A stretch of DNA of 39,393 nt from Plantago elongata (lineage: Eukaryota > Streptophyta > Magnoliopsida > Lamiales > Plantaginaceae), in assembly GCA_036897095.1 (NCBI GenBank), contig JAYMSP010000892.1:1-39393 (forward strand), in the 5' to 3' direction. A program made the position numbers and the translations under genes. The notes under the pieces were generated by a model, which had not been told where the DNA came from, did not search any database, and was given only the letters and a program-made list of their open reading frames with translations. Numbering within the stretch: the stretch's first letter is position 1; the number at the start of each line of letters is the position of its first letter. Shown piece after piece: positions 20,167-32,084 of this stretch.

Positions 20167-23100
20167 ATGGATAAATACAGTAAAGGAGGTGAACGGGGGT
20201 TCATGGCACCCAAAAAAGGATGTAAGTTTGCTTATAAAGATACAGCCGCAGAAAGGGGGCAAGATGGTCAGTTTTGTAATAGGATAGGATGCAGCGGAAG
20301 AATTAAGTATGGCCAGAATATGAAATTTGGAATCTCAGACAAAGCCAAACAATCTCCGTCAGTTTTGCGTTCTTCAAACGGGAATGAAACAACTGAAAAT
20401 TCCAACAAGGACAATCCTACAATGACCAGGGGGAAAAGGCCGTTTCTTGATTCAAAGAGTAAGTTGTCTTCTCAATCATCAGAAAGTAGTACTTCTAGTG
20501 ATTCTAGAGGGACATTGTCACCACCAAGTAGGACTCCAACTAAATCTGGAAAGTTTACGATGATGGAAGGCAGGGCCTCTAACTCTTCAGTGAATGTTCG
20601 AATAAATAAAGTATCTCAGAATAAATCAGTGTCGCAGAACCAAAACACTCAGAATGTTAAACCTTTCCGTAAAAGCTCTGAATCAGAACAGCTCAGTAAT
20701 AGAGTTAGCAGATATGCTTTAAGGAATCTGAAATGCAATACGACGTCAGATGTTGTACCTCCAAATTCTCCGTCATCAAATTCAAAGTCTGTTAGGAAGA
20801 ATGTGATGGAAAAAAGTGAGAGCAGTTTGTCCCGTAAGTTTAGAAAAGGACCGTTGCCTCTGGATCGACATGTGTCCCCTTCAACTAGTAGCATCTCAAT
20901 CTCAGATGCAAGACAGAACAGCTCTACTTCAGGAAAGAGTAGCACTGCTGCTGCTTCTGTTCGGAGCCGGAGGCCTATAGTTGGAAACTCGAGGAAGAGG
21001 CCTCCATGTTTACCAAATGGAAGGGACCATTCCGCTGGTAGTTCTCAAATATCTCATAATGAGATACCTATTAATATTGGTGGCAGAGGTTCTTCGAGGC
21101 AGTTTTTGTCAAATTTATCTCCGAGCAGTTCGAGCTCTTATAGTCTTTCAAGCAGTAATAATGGGGATTATTCCTTTGGGTCACTGCCATTTACTCCTGC
21201 TGAACTTGGCTTCACAAATTTGATGAACCGCAACACATTGCACCAATATAATATGGATGGAATTGAAGAGGTATGCACTACTTCACTGTGTCAGTTTTAC
21301 TTTCTGCTGTAGGGAATTTAAAGTTCATGGTACAAATATGGGGGTTTTCCATTAAGTACTTCTTTTTGCTCGAAGTTGCATTAGTTTCTTTCAAGTATCT
21401 CTCTTTAGTGTTTGGATTAGTTTCGGCTCATCTGTGAACAATAAACGTATAGTTATTGTTGTGCACAGCTTTAAGTGCCCAAAGCATCCATTGAATTGGT
21501 TTTGTTGCTTCTAGCTGTTACCTGTCTTTTTTAGAGAAACTACTGCAAAACTTGAAATCTCCAAACAAAATAGCCGACACTACCTTCCGAACAGTTATAC
21601 CAAATATGTTATTCAGTCAAGTTCTCAATAGAATGAAGTTATATGTTGTCTTTCGTATCCAGGTAATGTCAACTCTTGAGAGGATTGGACAGAGTGAAGG
21701 GCTTACACATGAGGTACTAAATATTTCTCTCATCTGCCTTAGGTGTTACATGTTACTTGTAACTTGTCTGTCAATCTTTACTGACTTTTGATCTATGCTG
21801 CAGCAATTACAGTCTTTGGAAACAAGTTTATTCCTGAGTGGCTTTAACATATACGATCAGCACAGGGACATGCGGCTGGACATTGATAACATGTCTTACG
21901 AGGTTGGGCTACTTGCGTGATTTTGCTCCTTTTTGTTTACCTAGATAGTTGTACAGGTCTGAGGTGAAATCATCTTGACTTCAATATGCTGTCATAGAAT
22001 GGGATGTTTTTATGAAGTTCTGCATGCTCTGTGTTTGACAGGAACTATTAGCTCTAGAAGAAAGGATGGGGACAGTTAGTACGGCACTCCCAGAAGAGGC
22101 ATTATATAGCTGCCTGAAGAGAGATACTTATCAAGTCACACCATCTGAACTAAGCCCCAATGGGTCAGGGAAAGATGGAGATGACACTAAATGCAGTATT
22201 TGCCAGGTTATTTTCTTATTTCTCTTGTCATGATCTCAACTGTGCGCATATGATAACACGAATCTAATTAGTAATACTTCATTACTGGTTATTTTCTTAT
22301 TTCTCTTGTCATGATCTTAACTGTGCATATGATAACACGAATCTAGTTAGTAATACTTAATTACTTTTGAAGGATGATCAGCCATTAATCCCCTGCAAGA
22401 ATAAATATAAAATTTATTGTGTGCAATTATGTGGTTGAACTATGACTGGAGCAATCTCACTTGGCTGTGTTTCTTACCCTCCCACATAGAGGAGGTGATC
22501 CGATGCTGTGTTGAAATGCTTATAGGTTGGCCGAGATAAGATTACAGTGTCTTTTCCAACTATATTGTAATTTGAGGTTCTTGGCGATTGTTTGCAACAG
22601 TTGATTCTTTGTCGAGAATGAACTGAAAGCAAATGGAGGAAATGATGATTATTTATAAGAGAGTAGTGGTTCAATTGTTTGAAGTTCTCTCAGAATATTA
22701 TGAGAAATAATTACTCTGTTCCACGGTTTTTGTCGGTTGAAAAAACCATGAACAATTTCAAGAAGACAAAAACTCCTGTAAAATAGTCCTTACCCTGTGG
22801 ATTCTGGCAGCTAATCCGCTATTTCACTTTCTAAAACTTTTATGAAAACCTTGCCGACAATAAAAAATCAAGACACCTTCCCTAATTTACACACAGTCCA
22901 TAAACATAAGGAATAGTGGCACCACCTCCCCTAGTGCTTGTTTGTTTTCCTAATTTGCACGCCTAACATCTGGATTTTTTATATAAGTTCTCGTCGAAGA
23001 ATAAGTATGCAATAACTTCATGCAACATGTTGAACCCTTAACATAAGGGTTGATCAAACAGTCACTTGGCCGTCTGATAAAATTCTTCTGTGATTTTGGT

Positions 23101-23324
23101 TATGCGATTTATGTTCATTACTCATTAGTCATCCAAATTCTGTTTGAAATGACATCTTATGTTCATTTTGCATCGATGTATGGCAGGAGGAGTACATGAG
23201 TGGGGATGAGATGGGGAGGTTGGTCAAATGCCAACATGGATTCCACGACACGTGCATAAACCAATGGCTACGGCTCAAGAATTGGTGCCCAATCTGCAAG
23301 GCTGAGGCTGCCCCTACACAGTGA
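20167..23324 (+). CDS. RING-H2 E3 ubiquitin ligase, MBR/RHG1A-like, five coding exons
   Basis: Coding exons are 20167-21270, 21663-21713, 21804-21902, 22042-22206 and 23187-23324. All have GT/AG borders and phase 0 and join into 518 codons ending in TGA. The start is ATG 20167; the TTG just before it was not used. Residues 1-50 are the conserved N-terminal block with a Cys-containing FCNRIGCSGRIKYG motif. Residues 60-350 are Ser-rich, basic and disordered. Residues about 405-435 carry RDMRLDIDNMSYEELLALEE, typical of the MBR1/MBR2 and RHG1A-like group. The last 50 residues form the RING-H2 finger: CSIC, then CQHGFHDTC, then CPIC, with all eight zinc ligands present. It should transfer ubiquitin from an E2 to unknown substrates. 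Intron 4 (980 bp) carries a duplicated donor region. Confidence 0.92.
22207..22366 (+). repeat. Tandem duplication of the intron 4 donor region, 81-bp period
   Basis: The first 81 bases of intron 4 (gttattttcttatttctc...) repeat at 22288 with about six differences. The second copy is preceded by actg rather than the exonic ccag, so it carries a potential second gtt donor. Using it would add 81 in-frame bases but would meet a TGA at the ninth codon. Confidence 0.8.
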
Positions 23325-24570
23325 TCAAGGTCATCAAACAAGTTTGTCAATTTCTGTAGATAAGTGAATGCAGTGGTTAATTTTCCGTTGGTCTGTCTCC
23401 ATTTTCGATTTGTGTTCAATTCTGATCATGTAAATATCCCATGGACATCCATTCCATCAGTGAAAACTGTAATCAAGATACATTCACTGCACAGTTTGCA
23501 AAATACCACCATATCTCAAATATCCTTTTTCTACTTAGATTGCTCCGGGTCGAAAATTGAGTTTTACTGTGCTGCTGCCTACATATGCAACAGATCTCTC
23601 AATTAACGATGATACTTACACCGTCTAGTACAACTTAATACATTTGTGATTTTTATTCTATCCCATGAGCTTCATACGAGTACTCTTAAGGATTAGCTTT
23701 TTGCGTTCCATTATTATGCGTACCCCAGTGGTACTTAATCAAATTGCAAAATGGATGCAACTTTTGTGTAGACGGAGGAGCAAATTCTACCAAGTCTCAC
23801 AAAAATCATAACTATAATTATTTAGTTTTAAAAAAGTTCACATGGTTTTACATAAAAACTTATCTATATTTTACATTTGTCCATTTTAACAAATTTTACT
23901 GATTCGGGTTGCCGGTGAATTGTTTAAGAATTGAATTCGGTCCAAAAGCGATTTAAGCATGAAACTTCTCTCTCTCTATCTTCCAAGACCTTTTTAAAAT
24001 CGTTGCCCGGCCACTAAATTGACAGTAAGCCCGTATCGCTATCATCCGACTACCAAACCTTTTGCATATAACACCCATATTAGATGTTAAGTTTACATTT
24101 TGATCCATAATATTTCATAAATTACGATTAAGTCCAAATATTACTTTGTAATGAAATAATTTTTACAATTAAGTTCAGAGAGAAAAATTGTAGTAAAGTG
24201 TGACAAATGCCCTTTTACCTTTTACTTTTACATATCATTCTATTAATATTAGCCCCTAAAATTTTTAAAATCTAATAAAGACCTTGAATTTTTTAATTAT
24301 TATATTTTTATCTTTCGTCTTCTTTAATTCAAAATTTGTAAAATGTTAAAGAATGATGAAGATATATGCTTTAATTTTTATTGATTATTATATTTTATTT
24401 TTTTAAATAATGACAAAGATGTATGAAAATATAAAAATATTAAATATTTTTGGGTTTATTTATTAGAATTTTAAATTTTAGAATTGTTGTGAAGTATATG
24501 TTAATATTGTAAAACATAAAATTTTCAACACATATGTGTATCAACATAAAACTTAAACAACTGTTTATTC
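23325..24570. other. 3'UTR of the RING gene, then AT-rich spacer
   Basis: The first 300 or so bases are probably 3'UTR. From about 23800 the sequence is AT-rich. 23930-24070 is GC-richer and may be a repeat fragment. No gene is supported. Confidence 0.4.
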
Positions 24571-24720
24571 TACTCCCTCCGTCCCATCAAACTTCATACA
24601 TTTACCATTCTTAACCGTCCCACCAAACTTCATACGTTACTAAAAAGGAGGTTATCACACCACTAACAAATAATAAACAATCTCTACTTTACACAAAAAT
24701 TACATATTTTGCCACTTTTC
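24571..24720 (+). mobile_element. Truncated Stowaway/Mariner-type element
   Basis: It begins with the canonical terminus tactccctccgtcccatcaa. No complementary right end occurs before the GC-richer LTR sequence starts near 24720, so the right part appears lost or replaced. The words ccgtccca and caaacttcatac recur inside at 24617-24634. Confidence 0.55.
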
Positions 24721-26457
24721 TCCACCTTCATTTCGGTATAGGACTCCTAACGGATAAATTCAGGCAACAGACGGCAAGTCTGTCTCAGTATAATTCCAAC
24801 CTCTAACAGTAACCAACCAACATCTGCTTCGACAGTGCAATACCATCAACAATATTATTATACTACAATTCCCTAGTCGACGTCTACACGCAACCCAACA
24901 GTATAATTCAATCTCAATAACAGTCTGCAACCTGCGGCAATTATTCTACAGTCGACGGCCAGTCGACACTATACAGTATTATATACAATATTTAATATCA
25001 CCGGCTACGCTAATAATTTAACAGGCTAACAGTATAATTTAATTTCCCCAAATTGCGATAATAAATGATAATAACCAGTAATAAACGATAATAACGGGAA
25101 TGAACGCGACACTAACCAAGCGAGTGTCGAGCGCGAGGCGAGGTGACGACGGCAGTCGAGGCGGTGTTTGACGGAGCGGCACAAATGTGAGGAATTATTA
25201 ATTAATTTCTCGCTCGTTATTCGAATAAAATCGAAATACGATCGAGACATTTACCGGAATTATCGGTCGAGTAAACGACTCTATTCCGGAAAAAAGGAGG
25301 AGCAGTCGGGTAGTGGTGTACTATTGTGGCTGCCATAGATTGGTGAATCAACGCTACATTTCGGCTTCTTGATGCATCCTATTTCTAGTGCACCGCTGCT
25401 TAGAGATAAGCCTTTATGACTTACGCCTTATCAACCGTGCTATACACAGAAGTCCTCTCAGACTTTATAGTGTTAGCTAAGGTCTCTTCTAGTAATACCT
25501 TAAGTAGTCTTAAGTATAAGGTGTAAGGTATAACTCCTGCGTTATTAAATGATTGCGTGGTCGGAGCACGGTGGCGGCAAGAGGTGGAACAATGGTGGAG
25601 GAAATGAGGGAGACGAAGGGGTAAATGAGCAGGAGAAGATGATGTGAAGAGGATGGAGGTGGAAACCAACTATTTATAGCCGTAGTGGTCGGTGGTTGAG
25701 GTCCGCCGGAGGTCTCTCGGCGGCTAAGTGTCCGGTGAATCATCCCTCACCGTTTCTCCTCCTCTTGCCGCGTGTAACTGCCTTTCTCACGCGCAAATGG
25801 GGCCTACGGCGGCGGAGGTCGGCTAGTTTAGGGACAAAGGAGCTGCCATTGTTGACCAGAGAAAGGAAGAAATGGCTCGGTCGATTGGCACGGGGGGACA
25901 TGCGCGGGGTGGAGCGTCGGAATTTGGCACGGTAATGGGTGCGGGAGAGGGCGCGGAGGAGAGGCACGCAGATGGCACGCACGGACGGGCGCGGTGGAGA
26001 CGGGCAACTGGCACGGTGAGAATGGTGAAACACATGCGGCTTGGATCTGATTTGGGGAAGAAAGGCTCCAAAATGACCAAAATACCCTTCGTGAAAAAGG
26101 AATGAGAAGAATAAGTCAGGGGTAATCCGGTCCTTTTGCGATTATATACAACTGGATCCTTTTGGCTTCCGAACGACTCGTAAATAAAATCCGAAAAAAT
26201 GTAAAATCGATTTTTGGACACCTTTTGAGTCGGACTCGAGCCTCGGAAAAATTAAAATAAATAATTTTTATTTTATTATTATTATTATTATTTTATTAAT
26301 ATAATACCAATTCTTACTTTAACGTCGAATCCGCTCGGCGTTAAAATTCTAAAAATTCGACCTAATATACTCACTAATATTTTCACTCGTACGAAATAAT
26401 AAAATTAATATTAAATTAATTTTTCGAATACACGAGAAAATTTTTGTGGACCTTACA
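24721..26457 (-). mobile_element. Large LTR-like element, minus orientation (relative of 34795-37649)
   Basis: Read on the minus strand it starts tgtaaggtcc at 26457. It passes an AT-rich block (ggtattatattaataaa), the words atttacgagtc.ttcgga, and a GC-rich pyrimidine tract. It reaches a TATA box, gctataaatag (25671-25681), about 775 bases in. The same landmarks in the same order occur on the plus strand from 34795, with ggtattatattaataaa, atttacgagcc and gcctataaatag. A TATA box followed by a CT/CG-rich leader fits an LTR promoter. No gag or pol is attached. Several open frames inside (up to 132 codons) are by-products of high GC. The lower end at about 24720 is a truncation. Confidence 0.5.
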
Positions 26458-26519
26458 TTTATAAAGTTCACCGACTCAACGAGAAGTAAACTGGGTTGTA
26501 CCTCTTTCAACTTGGTACA

Positions 26520-26669
26520 ACTCAATTTTTAATTATAAATTTAAAAGAACATAATCAATCGACCCACTTACATAAATCATAACAATACAAAGCAACACCA
26601 GTGTCCTCTCACTTCGCCGTCGTTCATCGAGATCCTCTTTCACTTCTCACCTCCCCACCCATACGCAAG
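26520..26669 (+). promoter_or_regulatory. Promoter and first non-coding exon of the C2H2 gene
   Basis: A TATA-like ttataaattt sits near 26531-26540. A pyrimidine-rich leader follows, ending at 26669 with donor cgcaag|gtaatt. The matching acceptor ctcctcag ends at 27947, so the intron would be 1278 bp. The LTR-like element ends only about 75 bp upstream of the TATA-like site. Confidence 0.4.
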
Positions 26670-27947
26670 GTAATTCCTTCCTTACTTTGATTGTTTGTAA
26701 GATTTAATACATGTTCAAGCACATGTTCAAAACAAACCTATGATATATTTCATGATTTGATAATCAATTGTGTCATGCACATGTTAACATATTTTGAATT
26801 TTTCCGGTTAGTGTGAGACTTATTATTCTCCATTCCGATTTTATAGAACACGATTTTGAAAGATTTGTTTCCCTTGTGTATATCTATCAGATCGTTAGTT
26901 CAGGTAAACATGTAGTCCGACCTAATAATTTTAGATGATATTGCAAATAGAGTATAGCCTTCCACCTGGAATTATATGTATCCTTTCAAATAAGAAGGAA
27001 GAAATTCATCTAAGAAGGATTAAATCCATCTACCAATCTAATACAAACAAGTCGGTTACTTAACATATTCATTCTCGGGTTCATTTTTTTATCAAATCAT
27101 GTTTCGGTGAACTCACACCGATCCCATTTTGATAAAATTATGATGATAGGTAAACCTCTTGTATGACCAGTTTCATACTCAACAAGCCGTAAAGCTAGTA
27201 TTACCGACTTAGCATGTGAATAACCTAGTCGATCGCCTATGACCCAAAAAATCAATTTTACTTTTATTAAGTGTAGAACCATTTTTTTATAAAGATTTTG
27301 TCATTTGTTATGCTTTTAATTATTTACCTTTATCTTAGGGTTTTAGTTTCACAATGATGTGCATATTACTTTTAGTAATTAATACTAGTACTTTTAAGAA
27401 AATAAATAAATCATAGGATAGAATTTATTTTTTTATTTTTTATTTTTCTTGTATGATTCGTCTAAATGAATTGGAATAGTCAAAATTCAATTAAATTGGT
27501 TTATTAGTGTTAATTCACTTTTACAGAGTAAATATTATAATATAAGTAAAAATCTAAACTTATTTATTATATAATGAATGTTCCACCTTTTTTTGTTTAG
27601 AAATCTTCAGTAGGTGATTAATTTATTTTGCCAAACTTTTTATTTCAAGATTTTATAATTTCTCATACTTTATTTTCTTTTCAATGTGTTATTAATTTAA
27701 GAACGTATATGTATATACTATTTTCGTGCTTTAAAATTTTTATTAACTAATTCAATTCTTTTTTTGTCTTTAATATTTGCTACATACGATATATTTACAA
27801 AGAAGGAACATATTTTGTAATATGATTTTGTTGATAAAGTCACAAGGAATGACACATGTGATATATGTATTCTCTTTGTAATGATTGTTCTATATTCTTT
27901 CAGTAATCATGAATTTTTATTCTTTTGCATTTTTTTTGTCTCCTCAG
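26670..27947 (+). other. Probable leader intron of the C2H2 gene
   Basis: AT-rich, with canonical ends and a polypyrimidine tract before the acceptor. No other gene was found inside. Confidence 0.4.
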
Positions 27948-28790
27948 AAACATGAACAATGATCATCAACAAGATTATTTACAGAAGAATGAAACAAATA
28001 AGGGGAGCTATATTTGTAAAGTATGTGATCTGGAATTTTTGTCAAGGGACTCATTTTCCACTCATGTGCGATTTCACACTAGTGCTCCTCAACAACCAAA
28101 TGTGGTGATGACATAAACTCGACGTTTAATGAATGTAATTGGATGGAAAAATCTGTTGTCCATGAAGCAGCCCCAACGGCCATACAATCGATTGCCTCAT
28201 CACTGAACAATATGCCAGAGGTGGAACATATTTTAATTGATTACACTAAACCTAGTAATAAGTCATAACTAGTTGGAAATATTGATAGTCGAAGATATGC
28301 AATTGATTGCAAGCTACATTTTGAAAATAACAAGTTTCCAAAGCAAAGGCTCGCAGATCATCTATGGGTTTTGGACCTAGATCAAAACTTTCAGAAGTCT
28401 CCAAAGTCTAAAGAGGAGTCAGTTCACGATCCTGCAACTTCTAGTAAAGGCAAGGGGAGGAAGAGAAAGTTGTCTCGGGAGGGTACAATAGGTAGTTCAT
28501 CATCATGTACAATTGGAGATCAAAATATTGTATGGAACGAGACGGTTCTGCCAGCACTGACTCAAGTTGGCAATCATAGTAACAATCACATGATGTATAA
28601 AAGAGGACTCAACATTTGCCTCAATGCGCCAGTGTCTACTGAAGGTAGGGAACAAGCTCGGACGCCCTTGAATGTAGACTTAAACGAGATGTTGTTGGAT
28701 GAAGGGGGTGAAGGAGAAAAGCCAAGCCCAGAGAAATATGCTTGACATTCATATTGATGGGATACCACCAACTGATGAAGATGAACAATG
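27948..28790 (+). pseudogene. Broken single-C2H2 zinc-finger gene
   Basis: The coding part starts at ATG 27952, four bases after the acceptor. The first frame gives a 54-residue peptide with one C2H2 finger, Y-I-CKVC-x12-H-VRF-H, and stops at 28114-28116. The next frame continues from about 28107 without a gap in sense, has a TAA near 28266, and runs to about 28745. Near its end a third break (one extra base near 28715) shifts the tail. So at least one frameshift, one stop and one further indel separate the pieces. The distal part is Ser/Lys-rich (KGKGRKRKLS) and holds RGLNICLNAP and LNVDLNE, which look like EAR-type (DLN) repression motifs. Probably a former plant transcriptional repressor; the family is not recognised. 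Sequencing error could explain some breaks. Confidence 0.55.
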
Positions 28791-28908
28791 AAATATCACA
28801 GTATACTTGGAACTGTGATTGTTTACATTGATGTTAATTTTCTTATCTAACATTTTGGATGATAGGGTTGACGCGTGATTGGTTTTGATTTACATTAATA
28901 CATTTTTG

Positions 28909-29211
28909 TTTCCAAACATTCTATTATTTATCAAACTAGTGCCTTACTAAATTGAACATCATTGAGCATGCAAATTTGTTGATATCAAGATGTAGTTATA
29001 CTTGAGCTATTTGTGCACTTATTGAAGACTAAGGCTTTGTTCTCTTTAACTGCAATTTTTTGAAGTGAAGTGAATTGAATGGAGCTGAACTGAAGGAGTT
29101 TCCAGTTGAAGAAAATAGATCCTAAATATCTTTTTTGCACGTTATACGTGCAGAAACCAAACTAACATGTAAAAGTTTTTTTCTAAATAAATTCAATAAT
29201 TGTGTTCTCTT
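28909..29211. other. Spacer between the two C2H2 tail copies
   Basis: AT-rich; no gene or element recognised. Confidence 0.4.
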
Positions 29212-29864
29212 TATGCAATTGATTGTAATTGACATTCTGAAAATAATAAGCTAACAAAGTTAATTATCTCAATAACAATGTACTGTGGATCTTGATCAAG
29301 ACAGTCAAATTTCTCCAAAGTAAAATAAATAAAGAGAAGTCAGTTCACGGTCTTGCAACTTCTAGTAAAGGCAAGGGGAGGAAGATAAAGTTGTCTCGGG
29401 CGGGTGCATCATCATCAGCTCAAGTAGAAGAGACAAAATTGACAACAAGTAATGTAGCATCAGGTACAACTGAAGGTCTAAATATTGTCTGGAATGAAAC
29501 AGTTCCACCATCACAGACTCAAGTTGACAAGCACACTAACAATGGCATGATGTGCAAAAGAGGACTCAACGTTTACCTCAATGTGCCAATGTCTGATGAA
29601 GGTTGGGTACAATCTCGGGCGCCCTTGAATGTTGACTTAAACGAGACGTTGTTGGATGAAAAGGGTGAAGGAGCAAGCCAAACCCAGAGAAATATGCTTG
29701 ACATTCATATTGATGTGACACCACCAACTGATGAAAATAAACAATGAAATATCACAATATACTCAGAAAGTGATTATTTTACATTAATGTTATTTTTCTT
29801 ATCTAACATTTTGGATACTATGGTTAACGCGTGATTTGTATTGATTTACATAAATACATTTTTG
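29212..29864 (+). pseudogene. Tandem duplicate of the 3' part of the C2H2 gene
   Basis: It matches 28296-28908 (period about 916) from atgcaattgattg through the 3' flank to acatttttg. It lacks the promoter, the first exon and the zinc finger. The frame has stops near 29320, then opens over 29292-29747 with the same motifs (KGKGRKIKLS, NIVWNET, KRGLNVYLN, LNVDLNE). It keeps the C-terminal MLDIHID...PPTDE tail that is out of frame in the upstream copy. Each copy thus preserves a different part of the ancestor. Confidence 0.6.
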
Positions 29865-29867
29865 CCA

Positions 29868-30978
29868 TACATTTTTATTGAGGGTCTCATGCAACCTCTA
29901 TCTATCCCCATTCTTACTTGGGTGAGTATCTTTATGGATTTTATTGAGGGTCTTCCTCTCTTAAAGGTTAAGAAACTCATTTGGGTAATAGTAGACATGC
30001 TTACCAAATATACACACTTCATTTCCCTCAGTCATCCATATACTATAAAATCACTAGCCAACATTTTCTTGCACCAAATTCACAGGCTCCATGGCTTGCC
30101 TGAAAGCACCATTAGTGATTGTGATGCTGCTTTTACTAGTGATTTCTGGCGGGAGTTTTTTAAATTACTGGATACTAAGCTTTACATGAGCACAACCTAT
30201 CACCCTCAAAGTGATGGCCAAACAGAACGTGTCAAACGTTGCTTGGAGACTTACCTCCGTTGTATAATCCACCAACAACAAGGTAAAATGGTCACATTAG
30301 TTATCCATGATTGAGTGGTGGTATAACTCTTCTTACCACCACTGCATCAAGACATCTCCATTCGAAGCCTTGTATGGCTATCCACCATCCCATCTAGCAC
30401 TAGGTCCTTCCTTGTAGACTACAAAAAGCACAAGCTCATTCTTTGGATCGCCAACAAATGATGCAATTAGTAAAGGAAAATTTGCGCCAAGCACATGATC
30501 GAATGAAGCTCAATGCTGATAAGAAATGTACACAGAGAGAGTTCCAGGTTGGTGACAAAATCTGCGTATACATCCATTTAGTCTTGGTAAAGCTTTTCTC
30601 AAGCAAGGAACAAATTTATCAGTGAAGTACTATGGGCCTTTCACTGTTCTGGCTCGCATTGATCATATCAATTGGAGCCGACGGAAGAGTGTTGTCTCCA
30701 TGATATTTTCCATGTTTCTCTTCTCGAGAAACAAATAAAATCCAAGTATACTCCTATCCCAATCTTGCCACCCACCCCTGAGACTGGTGAGACTCGTATT
30801 TATTCAGTAAAGGTTCTTGATTGGCGAGTTCTCAAACTCCGTACCTATTAAGGATTTACTCATCAAGTGGAGCCATTTACCTCCAGATGCTCCGACTTGG
30901 GAGAATTTGGCTACCATCCAAAGTCAGTTTCCAAAGTCCCCCTGTCTTGAAGACAAGAAAACTGTAAGGGTAGGGTAA
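29868..30978 (+). mobile_element. Ty3/gypsy pol 3' half: integrase core to chromodomain-like tail (decayed)
   Basis: The open stretch to about 30314 is an integrase core. It has FMDFIEGLP, then VDMLTKYTHF, SDCDAAFTSDFWREFF and YHPQSDGQTERV. The catalytic D, D and E are visible at TFMD-type, SDCD and QTE positions. Stops and frameshifts follow. 30443-30625 continues as the C-terminal integrase region (LRQAHDRMK, FQVGDKICVY). Around 30855-30960 LLIKWSHLPPD and TWENLATIQ are chromodomain-like, which suggests a chromovirus. A purine stretch (aagggtaggg) at 30966-30975 precedes the LTR. Gag, protease, RT and RNase H are absent upstream, so it is 5'-truncated, joined directly to the C2H2 duplicate. 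It is not functional. Confidence 0.8.
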
Positions 30979-31267
30979 TGTTACGATTGCATTTTCCAGT
31001 TAGTTACTTCACCGTAATTTCTTTAGTTACCGTTATTTCTGTTTTTACTATTTTAGGTAATTAAGCCGTTAGCTCTCAACAACCTTCACATGGGAGATAA
31101 GGACACCTGGAAAAGCACAATACACAAGTTGCTCTTTCACTGCTTCATGTATGCAAGAAGTGCATCTGGATCACGCAAATGATTGATAAAATTTTCCTCA
31201 ATCGTCATCTCTCTCCTCTCTCGAATATCTCCATATCTTCAATCCTTCTAATACATATTTTGTTACA
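30979..31267 (+). mobile_element. Probable 3' LTR of the gypsy fragment
   Basis: It begins tgttacgattgc right after the purine tract and may end at tgttaca (31261-31267). The left edge is well supported by position. The right edge is a guess, and the LTR could extend toward 31466. Confidence 0.45.
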
Positions 31268-31466
31268 TGTGTTTTCCAGTGATTCATGTGTTCGACGAGA
31301 TTGATTAATCATTTCTTTCCGATTAGTTGCTTGATTGTCGTTCATTCAAAATTCGATTATTATCCATACTGGTTGAAGTGTCTATTTATCAATCATAATT
31401 TGGGTCATTACAGAGTCATTCTCCGCTCACGTGCTTTTCCATGCTACTTCTCTTCAACAACCTGTT

Positions 31467-31680
31467 TGTTGGTCCAGATAACGGTAAAGGAAAAGACTAT
31501 GAGGAGGGGGGGGGGTGAATAGTCTTTTCAAACTTTTATCGATAAACACGATTTCTCAGATACTTGTAGGTATCTGATACTTATAATCAAAGAGTGGAAG
31601 TCTTTATGCGGTAGATGAATGAGTTTGTTCTTAGCAAGAGTAAATGTGTGTGTGAGTGTTGCTGAAATGTAAATACAGAA
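31467..31680 (+). repeat. Inverted-repeat arm (left), with tgttggtcc terminus
   Basis: It starts tgttggtccagataacg, then has a G run, gtgaatagtcttttcaaac, tcgataaacac, atgagtttgt and aatgtaaatacagaa. The reverse complement of 37650-37857 has the same words in the same order. The G run is 10 bases here and only a few in the other arm. The terminus starting tgttgg and ending in ccaaca on the far side resembles an LTR edge or a long TIR. Confidence 0.65.
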
Positions 31681-32084
31681 AGTAAATGACACATCAAGTA
31701 AAGTGGTATCTGGAGGTGGCGTAATCCTCCAACTAATCCACTCGGCCTTCAGAGACCTAGAACCCACTAGAGTAGATAATTGAGTTCACCTTGCAACTAA
31801 TCATATTCTAAGATTCCTATAACAAATGATTCCCAACCAAATGTTCCCCCTGAATTGTTCCCCAGCTCCTAGAGCCAAGTACTTCATGTACTCAAGATAA
31901 CCTTGGAGTTATTCCTTGATAGCCCAAATCAAGTACTTCTTGTACTTCACGCCTTGATGGTGTTGGTTATATGTTGATTGTTAAGTAAGCTTATCTTTAT
32001 AACTTTTAAGCTATGTCTAGAGAGCTTGAAGAGATGACACTACTTAATATACTTGTTCAGTATATGGTATGTTCTCCTTAACTG
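31681..32084. other. Repeat-derived spacer inside the nest
   Basis: Probably a continuation of the repeat at 31467. It has short direct repeats (caagtacttc.tgtact at about 31876 and 31928). No coding region. Confidence 0.35.

Noticed and set aside
20649..20945. 98-codon minus-strand frame
   Set aside because: Antisense shadow of the Ser-rich exon of the RING-H2 gene.
25740..26221. Several overlapping open frames of 77-132 codons on both strands
   Set aside because: They lie in the GC-rich leader part of an LTR-like element, overlap each other in several frames, and show no domain. High GC lowers stop frequency.
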